Source of the DNA: Seongchinamella sediminis | GTDB lineage: Bacteria > Pseudomonadota > Gammaproteobacteria > Pseudomonadales > Halieaceae | NCBI RefSeq assembly: GCF_003457605.1 | Contig: NZ_QRAN01000004.1 | Location: 1 to 64,000 of the forward strand | Reading direction: 5' to 3' | Length of the DNA: 64,000 nucleotides | In this document: positions 33,388 to 41,611 of the stretch, one piece after another | Position numbering within the stretch: position 1 is the first letter of the stretch | Layout: each line of letters starts with the position of its first letter | Position numbers and translations under genes: made by a program | Notes under the pieces: model-generated | What the model saw: the letters and a program-made list of their open reading frames with translations, nothing else | Databases searched by the model: none | What the model was told of the DNA's origin: nothing

Positions 33388-34406
33388 GCGAGCCCTGGCC
33401 CTGTGCCCTGGGTGGTCCGGTTGCCAGCGGCCGCTTGCGCAGCGTTGCCGGCGATTTTCGGGTGGACGAGGAGCTGGGATTTGAACCGGACGGCGACGGT
33501 GAGCATGTGTTCCTGCGACTGGAAAAAACCGGACTCAACACCAGCGACCTGGCCCAGCGCATTGCGTCGTTGAGCGGCATTCACCTGCGCGATATCAGTT
33601 TCAGCGGCATGAAGGACCGCAACGCGGTCACCCGGCAGTGGTTCAGTGTGCGGATGGCGGGCAGGGCAGAGCCGGACTGGACTGAACTCGCCGCAAGCGG
33701 CGATGTCGCCGTGCTGCAGGTGAGCCGGCATCGGCGCAAGCTGAAACGGGGCGTGCACAGGGCGAACCGCTTCCGCCTGGTGCTGCGGGAACTGACTGGC
33801 GACCGCGGCGCCATCGAGCAGCGGCTGTCAGCTATCCGCGCGCAGGGCGCACCGAACTACTTCGGCGAGCAGCGTTTTGGCCGCGGCGGGGCAAACCTGG
33901 TCCAGGCCCTGCGCTGGATTGACAGCGGTGGGCGCCGGTTGTCGCGCAACAAACGCAGCCTGTATCTCTCGGTACTGCGCGCGCAGCTGTTCAACCTGCT
34001 GCTGGCGGACCGGGTGCGAACTGGCGACTGGAACCGGGTACTGGCCGGGGACAGCTGCATACTGGCCGGCACCCGCAGCCAGTTTTTCTGCCCCGAGCCG
34101 GATGCCGATATCGCCCGGCGCTGCGCCGCCGCCGACCTGCACCCGGCGCTGCCGCTGTGGGGGCGCGGCATAGAGCAGCTGGCCGGGGACGCACAGCAGC
34201 GCAGGTCGCTGGCCGTGGCGGATTTTTGCGGCGTGGCGGACTTCCTGCTGGCCCAGGGACTGGATCTCGATTGGCGCGCCAGCCGCCTTGTTCCAGATGA
34301 CTTTTGCTGGCAGTTTTGTGATCATGGCAGCCTGCAACTGGAGTTCCGACTCGGTGCCGGCAGCTTTGCCACGGCGCTGCTGGGAGAGTGTTTCCGGTAC
34401 GCGTAG
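33384..34406 (+). CDS. truD: tRNA pseudouridine-13 synthase
   Basis: TruD forms pseudouridine 13 in tRNA-Glu. The 340-residue protein has the catalytic Asp78 in [29 protein letters not shown] and [16 protein letters not shown], all typical of TruD. In Pseudomonas, surE follows; here the pcm gene begins only about 50 bases later and no surE is present. Confidence 0.95.
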   Translation: MSEPWPCALGGPVASGRLRSVAGDFRVDEELGFEPDGDGEHVFLRLEKTGLNTSDLAQRIASLSGIHLRDISFSGMKDRNAVTRQWFSVRMAGRAEPDWTELAASGDVAVLQVSRHRRKLKRGVHRANRFRLVLRELTGDRGAIEQRLSAIRAQGAPNYFGEQRFGRGGANLVQALRWIDSGGRRLSRNKRSLYLSVLRAQLFNLLLADRVRTGDWNRVLAGDSCILAGTRSQFFCPEPDADIARRCAAADLHPALPLWGRGIEQLAGDAQQRRSLAVADFCGVADFLLAQGLDLDWRASRLVPDDFCWQFCDHGSLQLEFRLGAGSFATALLGECFRYA

Positions 34407-34457
34407 TTCAGGATTACTAAAACATAAAATGGGGACAGAGTTGGAGTGGTAAGGGGA
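34407..34457. other. truD-pcm gap where surE is expected
   Basis: The gap holds TAAAACATAAAATGGGGACA then GAGTTGGAG. AAAATGGGGACAGA-type strings are familiar from ends of small REP-associated transposable elements in gammaproteobacteria, so this may be a scar. No open frame is present. Confidence 0.4.
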
Positions 34458-35120
34458 GTGAGCAGGGTAGACCTCAACGGCATTGGCATGACCTCACAGC
34501 GCACCCGGGAGCGGTTGATCCAGCGCCTGGTCGACCAGGGAATAAGCAACCAGGCGGTGCTGGATGTGATTCGCATCACCCCCAGGCACCTGTTTCTGGA
34601 TGAGGCCATGGCCCATCGCGCCTACGAGGATGTCGCCCTGCCAATCGGCTTTCAGCAAACGCTTTCCCAGCCCTATATCGTTGCCCGCATGACCGAGCTG
34701 CTGCTGCAGGGTGGTACGCCCGGGCGGGTGCTGGAAATCGGCACCGGCTCCGGTTACCAGACCGCCATCCTCGCCCAGCTGGTGGACGAGGTCTACAGCG
34801 TCGAGCGCATCAAGCCACTGCAGCAAAAAGCACGCCAGCGGATGCGCCAGCTGAAGCTGCGTAACGTGCACATGAATCATGCCGATGGCGGCATGGGCTG
34901 GGTCGAGCGCGGACCCTTTGACGGCATCCTCGCCGCGGCGGCGCCGGAGCGCATACCCCAGGGCCTGCTGGAGCAACTGGCCCCCGGCGGCCGGCTGGTG
35001 ATTCCCGTGGGCGGGGATACCCAGTACCTGCACGTGGTCGATCGCACCCACGAGGGCTTTGAAACCACCGTGGTCGAGGCGGTCAATTTTGTGCCATTGC
35101 GTCCGGGTACGGTGCGTTAG
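34458..35120 (+). CDS. pcm: Protein-L-isoaspartate O-methyltransferase
   Basis: Pcm methylates isoaspartyl residues so that damaged proteins can be repaired. It has about 220 residues with [20 protein letters not shown], motif [15 protein letters not shown] and [12 protein letters not shown]. The GTG at 34458 keeps the [16 protein letters not shown] start known from Pseudomonas; GTG 34446 and ATG 34488 are alternatives. It is followed after two bases by the DUF368 gene. Confidence 0.94.
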   Translation: MSRVDLNGIGMTSQRTRERLIQRLVDQGISNQAVLDVIRITPRHLFLDEAMAHRAYEDVALPIGFQQTLSQPYIVARMTELLLQGGTPGRVLEIGTGSGYQTAILAQLVDEVYSVERIKPLQQKARQRMRQLKLRNVHMNHADGGMGWVERGPFDGILAAAAPERIPQGLLEQLAPGGRLVIPVGGDTQYLHVVDRTHEGFETTVVEAVNFVPLRPGTVR

Positions 35121-35122
35121 CC

Positions 35123-36043
35123 TTGACTTCCCTCGGGGTTTTCCTGCGCGGCATGCTGATGGGGGCCGCCGATATTGTCCCCGGTGTGTCCGGCGGCACC
35201 ATGGCGTTTATCACCGGTATCTATGACACCCTGCTGGGCAGTATCCGCTCGGTGGATGTCGAGTTTGTCCGCCGCCTGCTCAGGTTCGATGTGCGCGGCG
35301 CCTGGGAGCACATCAACGGCGGCTTCCTGCTGGCCTTGCTGGCCGGCATCATCACCAGCATTATTACGCTCGCCCGGCTGATTAGCTGGCTGCTCGCGTA
35401 CCACCCGGTTCCCCTGTGGGCGTTCTTTTTCGGCCTGATCCTGGCTTCGGCGCTGGTGCTGTTGCGCCAGATCAGGGGCTGGACGCCCGCCCGCGGCCTG
35501 TGCCTGCTGGCAGGCGTGGCCGTGGCGGCAACTATTGCCCTGGCTCCGGTGGTCGATATGCAGTTTGGTCTCGCCGGGGTTTTCCTGTCCGGTTTCCTGG
35601 CCATTTGCGCGATGATACTGCCGGGCATTTCAGGCAGCTTCATCCTGGTGTTGCTGGGCATGTACGGCACGGTGCTGGCCGCCGTCAATGCCTTTGACCT
35701 GGCGTTCCTGGCGGTACTGGCCAGCGGGGCGGTGGTCGGGCTACTGTGTTTTTCCCGCTTGCTGCACTTCCTGCTCCACCGCTTTCACGCGGCTACCATG
35801 GCGGTGCTGACCGGATTTCTGTTCGGTTCCCTGTTGGTGGTGTGGCCCTGGAAGCAGGTGCTGGCCTGGGTGGCAGGCAGTCATGGCCAGCTCAAGCCGG
35901 CACAACAGGTGCCGGTGGGTCCGGTCGAGTTTACCGTGTTGACCGGCGAACCTGCCCAGGTGCCCCTGTGCCTGGGGTTGATGCTACTGGGCTTTATCCT
36001 CGTCTGGGTGATCGATGCGCGCTGGGGCGAGCCCGCTGCCTGA
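35123..36043 (+). CDS. DUF368 membrane protein (PopT-type undecaprenyl phosphate translocase)
   Basis: This 306-residue membrane protein has about eight membrane segments and the DUF368 signature GMLMGAADIVPGVSGGTMAF near its start, with a second copy-like AMILPGISGSFILVLLGMYG (about 165-185). DUF368 proteins have been shown to recycle undecaprenyl phosphate across the membrane for cell wall and surface polymer synthesis. The start is TTG at 35123, two bases after pcm. It stands between pcm and nlpD. Confidence 0.9.
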   Translation: MTSLGVFLRGMLMGAADIVPGVSGGTMAFITGIYDTLLGSIRSVDVEFVRRLLRFDVRGAWEHINGGFLLALLAGIITSIITLARLISWLLAYHPVPLWAFFFGLILASALVLLRQIRGWTPARGLCLLAGVAVAATIALAPVVDMQFGLAGVFLSGFLAICAMILPGISGSFILVLLGMYGTVLAAVNAFDLAFLAVLASGAVVGLLCFSRLLHFLLHRFHAATMAVLTGFLFGSLLVVWPWKQVLAWVAGSHGQLKPAQQVPVGPVEFTVLTGEPAQVPLCLGLMLLGFILVWVIDARWGEPAA

Positions 36044-36058
36044 GCAGTGCGTTGAACA

Positions 36059-36074
36059 GCCCGCTGCGGCGGGC
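36059..36074 (+). other. Stem-loop before the nlpD ribosome site
   Basis: GCCCGC (36059-36064) and GCGGGC (36069-36074) form a 6-bp GC stem with a TGCG loop, ending seven bases before the AAGGAG of nlpD. It may influence nlpD translation or mark the end of the DUF368 message. Confidence 0.45.
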
Positions 36075-36080
36075 CTGGCA

Positions 36081-36097
36081 AAGGAGACTACGCTATC
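36081..36097 (+). promoter_or_regulatory. Ribosome site and apparent ATC start of nlpD
   Basis: AAGGAG (36081-36086) is followed after eight bases by ATC (36095-36097). The frame is closed upstream by a TGA at 36053 and has no ATG, GTG or TTG before residue 25, while the codons after the ATC encode a lipoprotein signal. An ATC start, or a base error in an ATG, is the simplest reading. Confidence 0.65.
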
Positions 36098-36919
36098 AGG
36101 GCGGTAATCTGCAGTTCACTGCTGCTGTGCCTGGCGGTTGCCTGCGGGGGCAACCCCCCGGCGCCCGTGGAGGACCGTCACTCCCGCAGCGACTCCGGTT
36201 CCGCTGGCAACGGCTACACCGTGCAGCGGGGGGACACACTTTACTCCATTGCCTTCCGTTACGGGCTGGACTACCGGCGCCTGGCGGCCGCGAACCGCAT
36301 CGCACTGCCCTACACGATTTATCCCGGCCAGCGCCTGCAGTTGCGGGAGGCAGATCCCCCCCTGCGCAGCGCCAGCACCAGCAGTTCCCGTCCTGTTGCT
36401 GCTCCCGGCGGCCCTTCCGCCGCTTCCGCCGGCAGCCCGGCACCCGCGGCCGCTCCGGCGAGCAAACCGCCTGTCACCAGGCCGTCATCCAGGCCTGTTA
36501 CAACACCTGGCACCACCCGCCCAGCAGCCGTTGCGGCGCCGGTGGGCGGCCCGGTTAAAACCTGGCGCTGGCCAACCAGCGGCAAGGTCGTGCGGCGCTA
36601 CTCATCCACGGTGCACAAGGGCATCGACATCAGTGGCAACCTCGGCGACGCCATTGAAGCGGTCGCCGCGGGACAGGTGGTGTACGCGGGCACCGGGATC
36701 GTCGGCCTGGGGGAACTGATCATCATCAAGCACAACGATGTTTATCTCAGTGCCTACGGTCACAACAATCGCCTGCTGGTGGCGGAGGGGACACTGGTGA
36801 AGGCGGGGCAGAAAATTGCGGAGAAGGGCAACAGCGGTACCGACAAGGTGCAACTGCACTTTGAAATCCGCAAGGAAGGCAAGCCCATTGACCCGCTGCG
36901 CCTGTTGCCCAGGCGCTGA
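36095..36919 (+). CDS. nlpD: Lipoprotein NlpD, amidase activator
   Basis: NlpD activates the AmiC amidase at the septum. From the ATC at 36095 it has 274 residues: a signal with lipobox LAVAC (Cys17), LysM (about 38-70, GYTVQRGDTLYSIAFRYGL), a Pro/Ser/Ala linker, and a LytM/M23 domain (about 165-270). HKGID is kept, but the HxH motif reads QLH, so the domain is probably inactive, as in known NlpD. A GTG at 36167 would lose the signal. rpoS follows, the classic pair. Confidence 0.9.
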   Translation: MRAVICSSLLLCLAVACGGNPPAPVEDRHSRSDSGSAGNGYTVQRGDTLYSIAFRYGLDYRRLAAANRIALPYTIYPGQRLQLREADPPLRSASTSSSRPVAAPGGPSAASAGSPAPAAAPASKPPVTRPSSRPVTTPGTTRPAAVAAPVGGPVKTWRWPTSGKVVRRYSSTVHKGIDISGNLGDAIEAVAAGQVVYAGTGIVGLGELIIIKHNDVYLSAYGHNNRLLVAEGTLVKAGQKIAEKGNSGTDKVQLHFEIRKEGKPIDPLRLLPRR

Positions 36920-37080
36920 GTCAGGCCCCCTCGTGTGGTCCTCGCAGGTGGGGCAGATAGCAGAAGTTAGCCACTGCAATTATTTGCATAGCTGCTTGTA
37001 ATTGATCTCCAGGTTGGGTTAGGCTGATTGGCCCGGCGGGAAATACACTCAATACCACTAGAAGAAGATGAGGTATAGCC

Positions 37081-38136
37081 ATGGATCTGGATAGCGCAAC
37101 CAGCCCGAAACGGACTTCGGATACGGGACGGGCAACAGGGGCAGCGATGAAGACGAAGGCCAAAACCTGTAGCCGGAGCAAGTCCGGTGCGGGGGCAGGA
37201 AAAAAAGCGGCCAAGCCGACAGGTGACAGTGCAGCCCAGGCAGCGGAAGCCGCTCGTTTCGACCAGGCCAAGGCTCGCACGGCTACAGCCCGCAAGGTCG
37301 AGAAATCCCTTGATGTCACTCAGCTTTACCTCAATGAAATAGGCTATTCTCCACTGCTGACCGCAGAGGAAGAAAAACACTATGCCCGTCTGGCAATCAA
37401 AGGCGACGAGAACGGGCGCAAGCGAATGATTGAAAGTAACCTGCGCCTGGTTGTGAAGATTTCCCGCCGCTACATCAACCGTGGACTGACCCTGCTGGAC
37501 CTGATCGAGGAGGGCAACCTGGGTTTGATTCGCGCGGTGGAAAAATTCGATCCTGAACGGGGTTTCCGCTTCTCCACCTACGCCACCTGGTGGATTCGCC
37601 AGACCATCGAACGGGCCATCATGAACCAGACCCGCACCATCAGGCTGCCGATTCATGTGGTCAAAGAGCTCAACGTATACCTGCGCGCGGCGCGCGAGCT
37701 GACCCAGAAGCTGGATCACGAGCCCACTGCGGAAGAGATCGCGGAAATGCTGGACAAACCGGCGGACGATGTAAAGCGCCTGCTGGGCTTGAACGAGCGG
37801 GTGACGTCAGTGGACACGCCGGTGGGGCCCGATTCCGACAAGGCGGTGGTCGATACCATTGCCGATAGCCACGAGAGTGACCCGTCGCAACTGCTGCAGG
37901 ATTCAGACATCAAGGACAGTATTGCTTCCTGGCTGGATGAGCTTTCGGAAAAACAGCGCGAGGTCGTCTCCCGCCGTTTCGGCCTGCGCGGCTACGAAAG
38001 CAGCACCCTGGAGGAGGTGGGCCGCGAGATCGGCCTGACCCGCGAGCGGGTGCGCCAGATCCAGGTCGAAGCGCTGAAGCGACTGCGGGGTATCATGGAA
38101 ACCCAGGGCCTCAGCGGCGAGTCGCTGTTCAGCTGA
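37081..38136 (+). CDS. rpoS: RNA polymerase sigma factor RpoS
   Basis: RpoS is the stationary-phase and stress sigma factor. The 351-residue protein has regions 1.2 to 4.2, with [48 protein letters not shown] and [18 protein letters not shown]. The first 80 residues are unlike Pseudomonas or Escherichia coli RpoS: they are rich in Lys, Ala, Ser and Gly and probably disordered. GAGG precedes the ATG. The 161-base gap after nlpD contains no gene; extra promoters for rpoS usually lie inside nlpD. Confidence 0.96.
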   Translation: MDLDSATSPKRTSDTGRATGAAMKTKAKTCSRSKSGAGAGKKAAKPTGDSAAQAAEAARFDQAKARTATARKVEKSLDVTQLYLNEIGYSPLLTAEEEKHYARLAIKGDENGRKRMIESNLRLVVKISRRYINRGLTLLDLIEEGNLGLIRAVEKFDPERGFRFSTYATWWIRQTIERAIMNQTRTIRLPIHVVKELNVYLRAARELTQKLDHEPTAEEIAEMLDKPADDVKRLLGLNERVTSVDTPVGPDSDKAVVDTIADSHESDPSQLLQDSDIKDSIASWLDELSEKQREVVSRRFGLRGYESSTLEEVGREIGLTRERVRQIQVEALKRLRGIMETQGLSGESLFS

Positions 38137-38167
38137 TTCCTGCGCCAGTCGCGCCGGGCCGCGCCCG

Positions 38168-39094
38168 TTAATGCTCGAAGTCGGGGTTTTTCCAGTCCGG
38201 CGGTGCCCGATACTCTTCTGCCGGTTGCAGCCTGGAGGCATAGTCGAGAACCGCCTCCATCTCGTTCTCGTCCAGTGACATGCTGAGGCTGGTCATCTCT
38301 TCACTGGCGTTGCGACGCGCGCCCTCGCGCAGCCACTTGAACTGACGAACCATGTACTTGTAGTGCTGTGCCTGGATGCGCGGGGCCAGTTCATCATTGC
38401 TGCCTTCGCCGTTTGCCCCGTGGCAGTCGAGGCAGTGCTGCCGATACAGTTCCTCACCCAGGGCGAGATTGTCGCCCGGGCCAAGGCCATTGTCGACGCT
38501 GATCTCGAGAGTGGAAATATACTCCGCCACGTCGGCAACTGCCTGGGCGCCGCCGATGCTTTCCACCGTCGCGTAGGGCACCATCAGCACCGAGTCACGG
38601 TTGCCGGCGCGAAAATCGGCTAGCTGCTTGATGATGACCTTGCGATGCTGGCCGGCGATTTGCGGCACACTGCCGGTGGTTCGTCCCCAGCCCTCCGGTT
38701 CATGGCAGGCGGCGCACTCGCGGTAGATTGCCAGGCCATTGGCCACGTCAGGGGTCAGGCTGAGTGCCTTGTCAAATTCCTTTTTGGCGCGGGCCAGCAG
38801 TTCTTCCTCGGTCGGCGCGGCAACCCGTACCACGTATTTTTTGGAGAGATTCAGGGAATCGAAGCAGTATTGGAGTGCGCGTCGGGCCCGCACCTCATCG
38901 CCCATTTTGTTGAGTTTCACCGCGGCATTCCGCTGCCGCAGGCAGGATTCCAGGGATTGCTGCAGCGCATGGGTGGGATTGTTTTTCAGGGCATAGTCGA
39001 CCTGATCCAGTTCGTCCTGGAATATATTTGCCATAGCGGGGAGCGCGACCAGGACGGATGCTGCCAAAATCAACCGGGATGATTTATATCGCAT
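38168..39094 (-). CDS. Diheme c-type cytochrome with helical N-terminal domain
   Basis: This 308-residue periplasmic protein has a signal peptide (about 1-22, ending AMA) and two heme motifs, CAACH near 127 and CLDCH near 220, each in a cytochrome c4/c553-like domain. Between them are the usual PQIAGQH and PRIQAQHYKY axial-ligand loops. Before the first heme is a stretch of about 100 residues, rich in charged helices with two extra cysteines, that I do not recognise. It may feed a terminal oxidase. It is convergent with rpoS. Confidence 0.87.
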   Translation of the reverse strand: MRYKSSRLILAASVLVALPAMANIFQDELDQVDYALKNNPTHALQQSLESCLRQRNAAVKLNKMGDEVRARRALQYCFDSLNLSKKYVVRVAAPTEEELLARAKKEFDKALSLTPDVANGLAIYRECAACHEPEGWGRTTGSVPQIAGQHRKVIIKQLADFRAGNRDSVLMVPYATVESIGGAQAVADVAEYISTLEISVDNGLGPGDNLALGEELYRQHCLDCHGANGEGSNDELAPRIQAQHYKYMVRQFKWLREGARRNASEEMTSLSMSLDENEMEAVLDYASRLQPAEEYRAPPDWKNPDFEH

Positions 39095-39187
39095 GACGAT
39101 GCCTTGCTGGGCTCAGGGTCTTTTGATGCTAGTCCAGAGTTTGTTGAGTGGCAATTGATTGACCTCAACAAATTTCGCCTGTCGCCA

Positions 39188-39985
39188 TCAGCGTGATGAC
39201 CGTGGCTCGTCCTCTGCGGGTGCTTGCTGGCCAGGTAACGGCAGGTCCGACTGGATGGGAAAGCCCATCAGGGGCTCGATACCTTCCTCGCCGCGCACGT
39301 GCTGGATGATACGGTACAGCAGGCCGGCCGGAGAGCCATTGAGCAGCGCATCGGCGACCATGTCGTCGGTATCGACGGCCTCGGCGTTGTTCAGCAGTTT
39401 CTTGAAGGTGCGGGTAAAGGTTTTCGAGTGTCGCCGGCGGATATCGGTGCCGTAGAAAATATCGCACAGCATGTCCATGTCTTCCCGATAGCTGACCGCC
39501 AGACCAATCATTTTGCGAATGAAGAAGGAGCTGTCGCCGGTGGCCGAGCGCTGCCGTTGCTCGGTAAATTCCTCGCCGCTAATCTCGCCGGTTCCCGTGG
39601 GACCGCAGACGGACATGTAATGAAAGGCCGCAATGGCCCCCAGTTGGTCCTGGACGAGGTCGTGCAGCTTGAAGTAGGAATCGCGCTGGGAATGGACCTC
39701 CAGCCGGCGGGCACTCTGCTCCTGGATGGATATGGCCCGGGTGTTGGCGGATATCTCCTTCTGTTGCATGAAATGGCCGATGACCAGCCAGAGGAAGGCC
39801 AGTGGCGCAAATGCCCCTTCCAGGAAGCTGCCGATATCCGCAGTTGGCAGGTTGACGAATCCCTTCAGGCCGACAATCGAAATCAGGTAGACCAGGCCGG
39901 CGCTGATCCAGACCAGGGTGACGGTGAGGCCGAAGGCGACCCGCCAGTCCATCCCCAGCAGGCCAACGGGCTTGTCGTCACTCAT
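39188..39985 (-). CDS. Unknown membrane protein, two membrane segments
   Basis: This encodes 265 residues. Membrane segments lie at about 15-38 and 52-70, followed by a charged helix (QQKEISANTRAISIQEQSAR) and a soluble part with no motif I know. The layout resembles DUF4760-type proteins, which are uncharacterised, but I am not sure of the match. The tail is Pro- and charge-rich. It lies between the cytochrome c gene and a possible small peptide on the same strand. Confidence 0.75.
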   Translation of the reverse strand: MSDDKPVGLLGMDWRVAFGLTVTLVWISAGLVYLISIVGLKGFVNLPTADIGSFLEGAFAPLAFLWLVIGHFMQQKEISANTRAISIQEQSARRLEVHSQRDSYFKLHDLVQDQLGAIAAFHYMSVCGPTGTGEISGEEFTEQRQRSATGDSSFFIRKMIGLAVSYREDMDMLCDIFYGTDIRRRHSKTFTRTFKKLLNNAEAVDTDDMVADALLNGSPAGLLYRIIQHVRGEEGIEPLMGFPIQSDLPLPGQQAPAEDEPRSSR

Positions 39986-40013
39986 CGCTGCACGACTCGC
40001 TGCTTGCGCATTG

Positions 40014-40073
40014 TCAGAGCGACAGCACCGTCAGCGCGATGGCGGCGATGGGCGCGACCAGTTTGTTGTCCAT
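40014..40073 (-). CDS. Possible 19-residue hydrophobic peptide
   Basis: A complete small frame encodes MDNKLVAPIAAIALTVLSL and a stop, with AGGA nine bases before the ATG. The sequence is a charged start plus one hydrophobic helix, like known small membrane peptides. Frames this short also arise by chance, and no homologue is known to me. It lies 29 bases upstream of the unknown membrane protein gene on the same strand. Confidence 0.35.
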   Translation of the reverse strand: MDNKLVAPIAAIALTVLSL

Positions 40074-40141
40074 TGTTGTTAGTCCTGTGGTATCCGGGTT
40101 GTGAGCGACCTTGCCAGTGGGGCGTCAGCCGGGACTCTATC

Positions 40142-41173
40142 CTAATGCATTAGTGCCTGCCTGCGGTAGTCCGCCGGTGGCATGCCATGCCAGCGCTTGA
40201 ATGCCCGCCGGAAGTTGGCGCTGTCGTGATAGCCGAGAAGTACGGCAATGGATTCGATGCTCAGGTCCGGTTGCGCCAGGTGGCGCAACGCCAGCTCCGA
40301 GAGCAGCTCTTCGCTAATGGCGCGGTAACCGGTGCCCTCGCTTGCCAGGCGCCGGGCGAGCGTGCGCTTGGAGACATACAGCGATCTCGCCACGTCTTCC
40401 TCGGTGACACTGCCCATGGGCTGAGCCAGCAGAAAGCGGCGCACCCGGTTGGTCATGGACAGGGCGGCCACCGGTGTTTCCGCCAGCAGTTGCGCGCACA
40501 ACTCGCGGGCAATCGCATAGGACGCTGCATCGCCGGAGGGATTGCTCTCGCTGGCCAGCGAGCGGGGTATCAGCAGGCAGTTTTCCTGCTGCTCAAACCT
40601 GATCATCGAGTGCAGGTAGAGCGGATAGTCCCGGTGGTAGTCGGGGCGGGCAAAGCGGAAGCGAAACAGGGCCTCGGTGAGTTTCCGGCGCAGGAATGCC
40701 TCCACCAGCGACTGCACTGCCATGGCGAAACATTCCATCAGCATGCGGATCTCGCCGGTCCCGGGCTGTAACTTGATCCGCAGCTCGCATTTGAGCCACT
40801 GCTGGTCCTCGCTGATCTCCAGTCGGGCGAAAGGAATGCGCAGCGGCAGGAAATCGCGCAGCGACTGCAGTGCTGTCAGCAGGTCGGGGCTGGACAGCGC
40901 CAGGAAGCCAATCGGGCCGTGGGCTGCGGGATTCAGCTGCCGACCGATACGCAGGCCCAGGGCCGGCGTAGCGGACATGACCCGGGCGTTGCGCAGCAGC
41001 TGCACCTGCTGCGCGCCGGTCAGCCGGCTCTCGTCACCGGCCAGTAACACCTCAACCGGCAGGCCGGTGCCCGCCAGCAGCCGCGGCAGCTCCCGTTCCT
41101 GCAGGCCCAGCTCGCGGGCAACGATGCGGGAATAGCTGCTGGGGATGAAATAGCGATCACTGTCAGGGGCCAT
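40142..41173 (-). CDS. AraC-family regulator (arabinose-binding-like N-domain)
   Basis: This 343-residue regulator has an N-terminal domain of the AraC-binding type found in OruR/ArgR-like and alkane regulators, and a C-terminal double helix-turn-helix (about 240-340: SVTEEDVARSLYVSKRTLAR and SIESIAVLLGYHDSANFRRA). The ATG at 41173 (MAPDSDRYFIPSSYS) was chosen because the upstream extension overlaps the operator and ferredoxin gene. It is divergent from the ferredoxin/CYP153 operon, which it probably activates. Confidence 0.9.
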   Translation of the reverse strand: MAPDSDRYFIPSSYSRIVARELGLQERELPRLLAGTGLPVEVLLAGDESRLTGAQQVQLLRNARVMSATPALGLRIGRQLNPAAHGPIGFLALSSPDLLTALQSLRDFLPLRIPFARLEISEDQQWLKCELRIKLQPGTGEIRMLMECFAMAVQSLVEAFLRRKLTEALFRFRFARPDYHRDYPLYLHSMIRFEQQENCLLIPRSLASESNPSGDAASYAIARELCAQLLAETPVAALSMTNRVRRFLLAQPMGSVTEEDVARSLYVSKRTLARRLASEGTGYRAISEELLSELALRHLAQPDLSIESIAVLLGYHDSANFRRAFKRWHGMPPADYRRQALMH

Positions 41174-41181
41174 GCCAGCAG

Positions 41182-41221
41182 TGTCGATAAATGACCCCCT
41201 CGTGTCAACAAATGACCTCCC
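41182..41221 (+). promoter_or_regulatory. Two direct repeats, probable AraC-type operator
   Basis: GTGTCGATAAATGACCCCC (41182-41200) and GTGTCAACAAATGACCTCC (41203-41221) match at 16 of 19 positions and start exactly 21 bases apart, two helical turns. This is the usual geometry for an AraC-family dimer. They lie between the AraC gene and the ferredoxin gene, about 55 bases upstream of the ferredoxin start. Confidence 0.75.
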
Positions 41222-41274
41222 ATCAGATGCTGGCCGCCGTACACTGTCTGGCATAACCCGAGAGGAGAGCGGCA

Positions 41275-41595
41275 ATGCCCAAAATTACCCTGGTGGAATT
41301 CAACGGGGCTGACCACACCATTGATGCCGAAACCGGTAAATCCCTGATGCTCAATGCCATCGACAACGGCATCCCCGGCATTGACGCCGACTGCGGTGGC
41401 GCCTGCGCCTGTGGTACCTGCCACGTGTTCCTGGAGCCCCAGTGGCTGGAAGCGCTGGGTGACTCCAATCCGCTGGAAGACGCCATGCTGTCCATGCGCC
41501 CCGACCGGGAGGCCGCCTCGCGGCTGAGCTGCCAGATCGAGGTAACCGAGGCCATGGACGGCATGGTCGTGCGCTTGCCTGAATTCCAGATGTGA
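41275..41595 (+). CDS. [2Fe-2S] ferredoxin, adrenodoxin/putidaredoxin type
   Basis: This small electron carrier of 106 residues has the cluster ligands Cys40, Cys46, Cys49 and Cys86, with one extra Cys44. The C-x5-C-x2-C spacing is that of ferredoxins serving bacterial P450s. It is followed 16 bases later by the CYP153 gene and should pass electrons to it. No ferredoxin reductase gene is nearby, so the reductase must be encoded elsewhere. Confidence 0.94.
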   Translation: MPKITLVEFNGADHTIDAETGKSLMLNAIDNGIPGIDADCGGACACGTCHVFLEPQWLEALGDSNPLEDAMLSMRPDREAASRLSCQIEVTEAMDGMVVRLPEFQM

Positions 41596-41611
41596 GGGGA
41601 GGAGAGATCAG

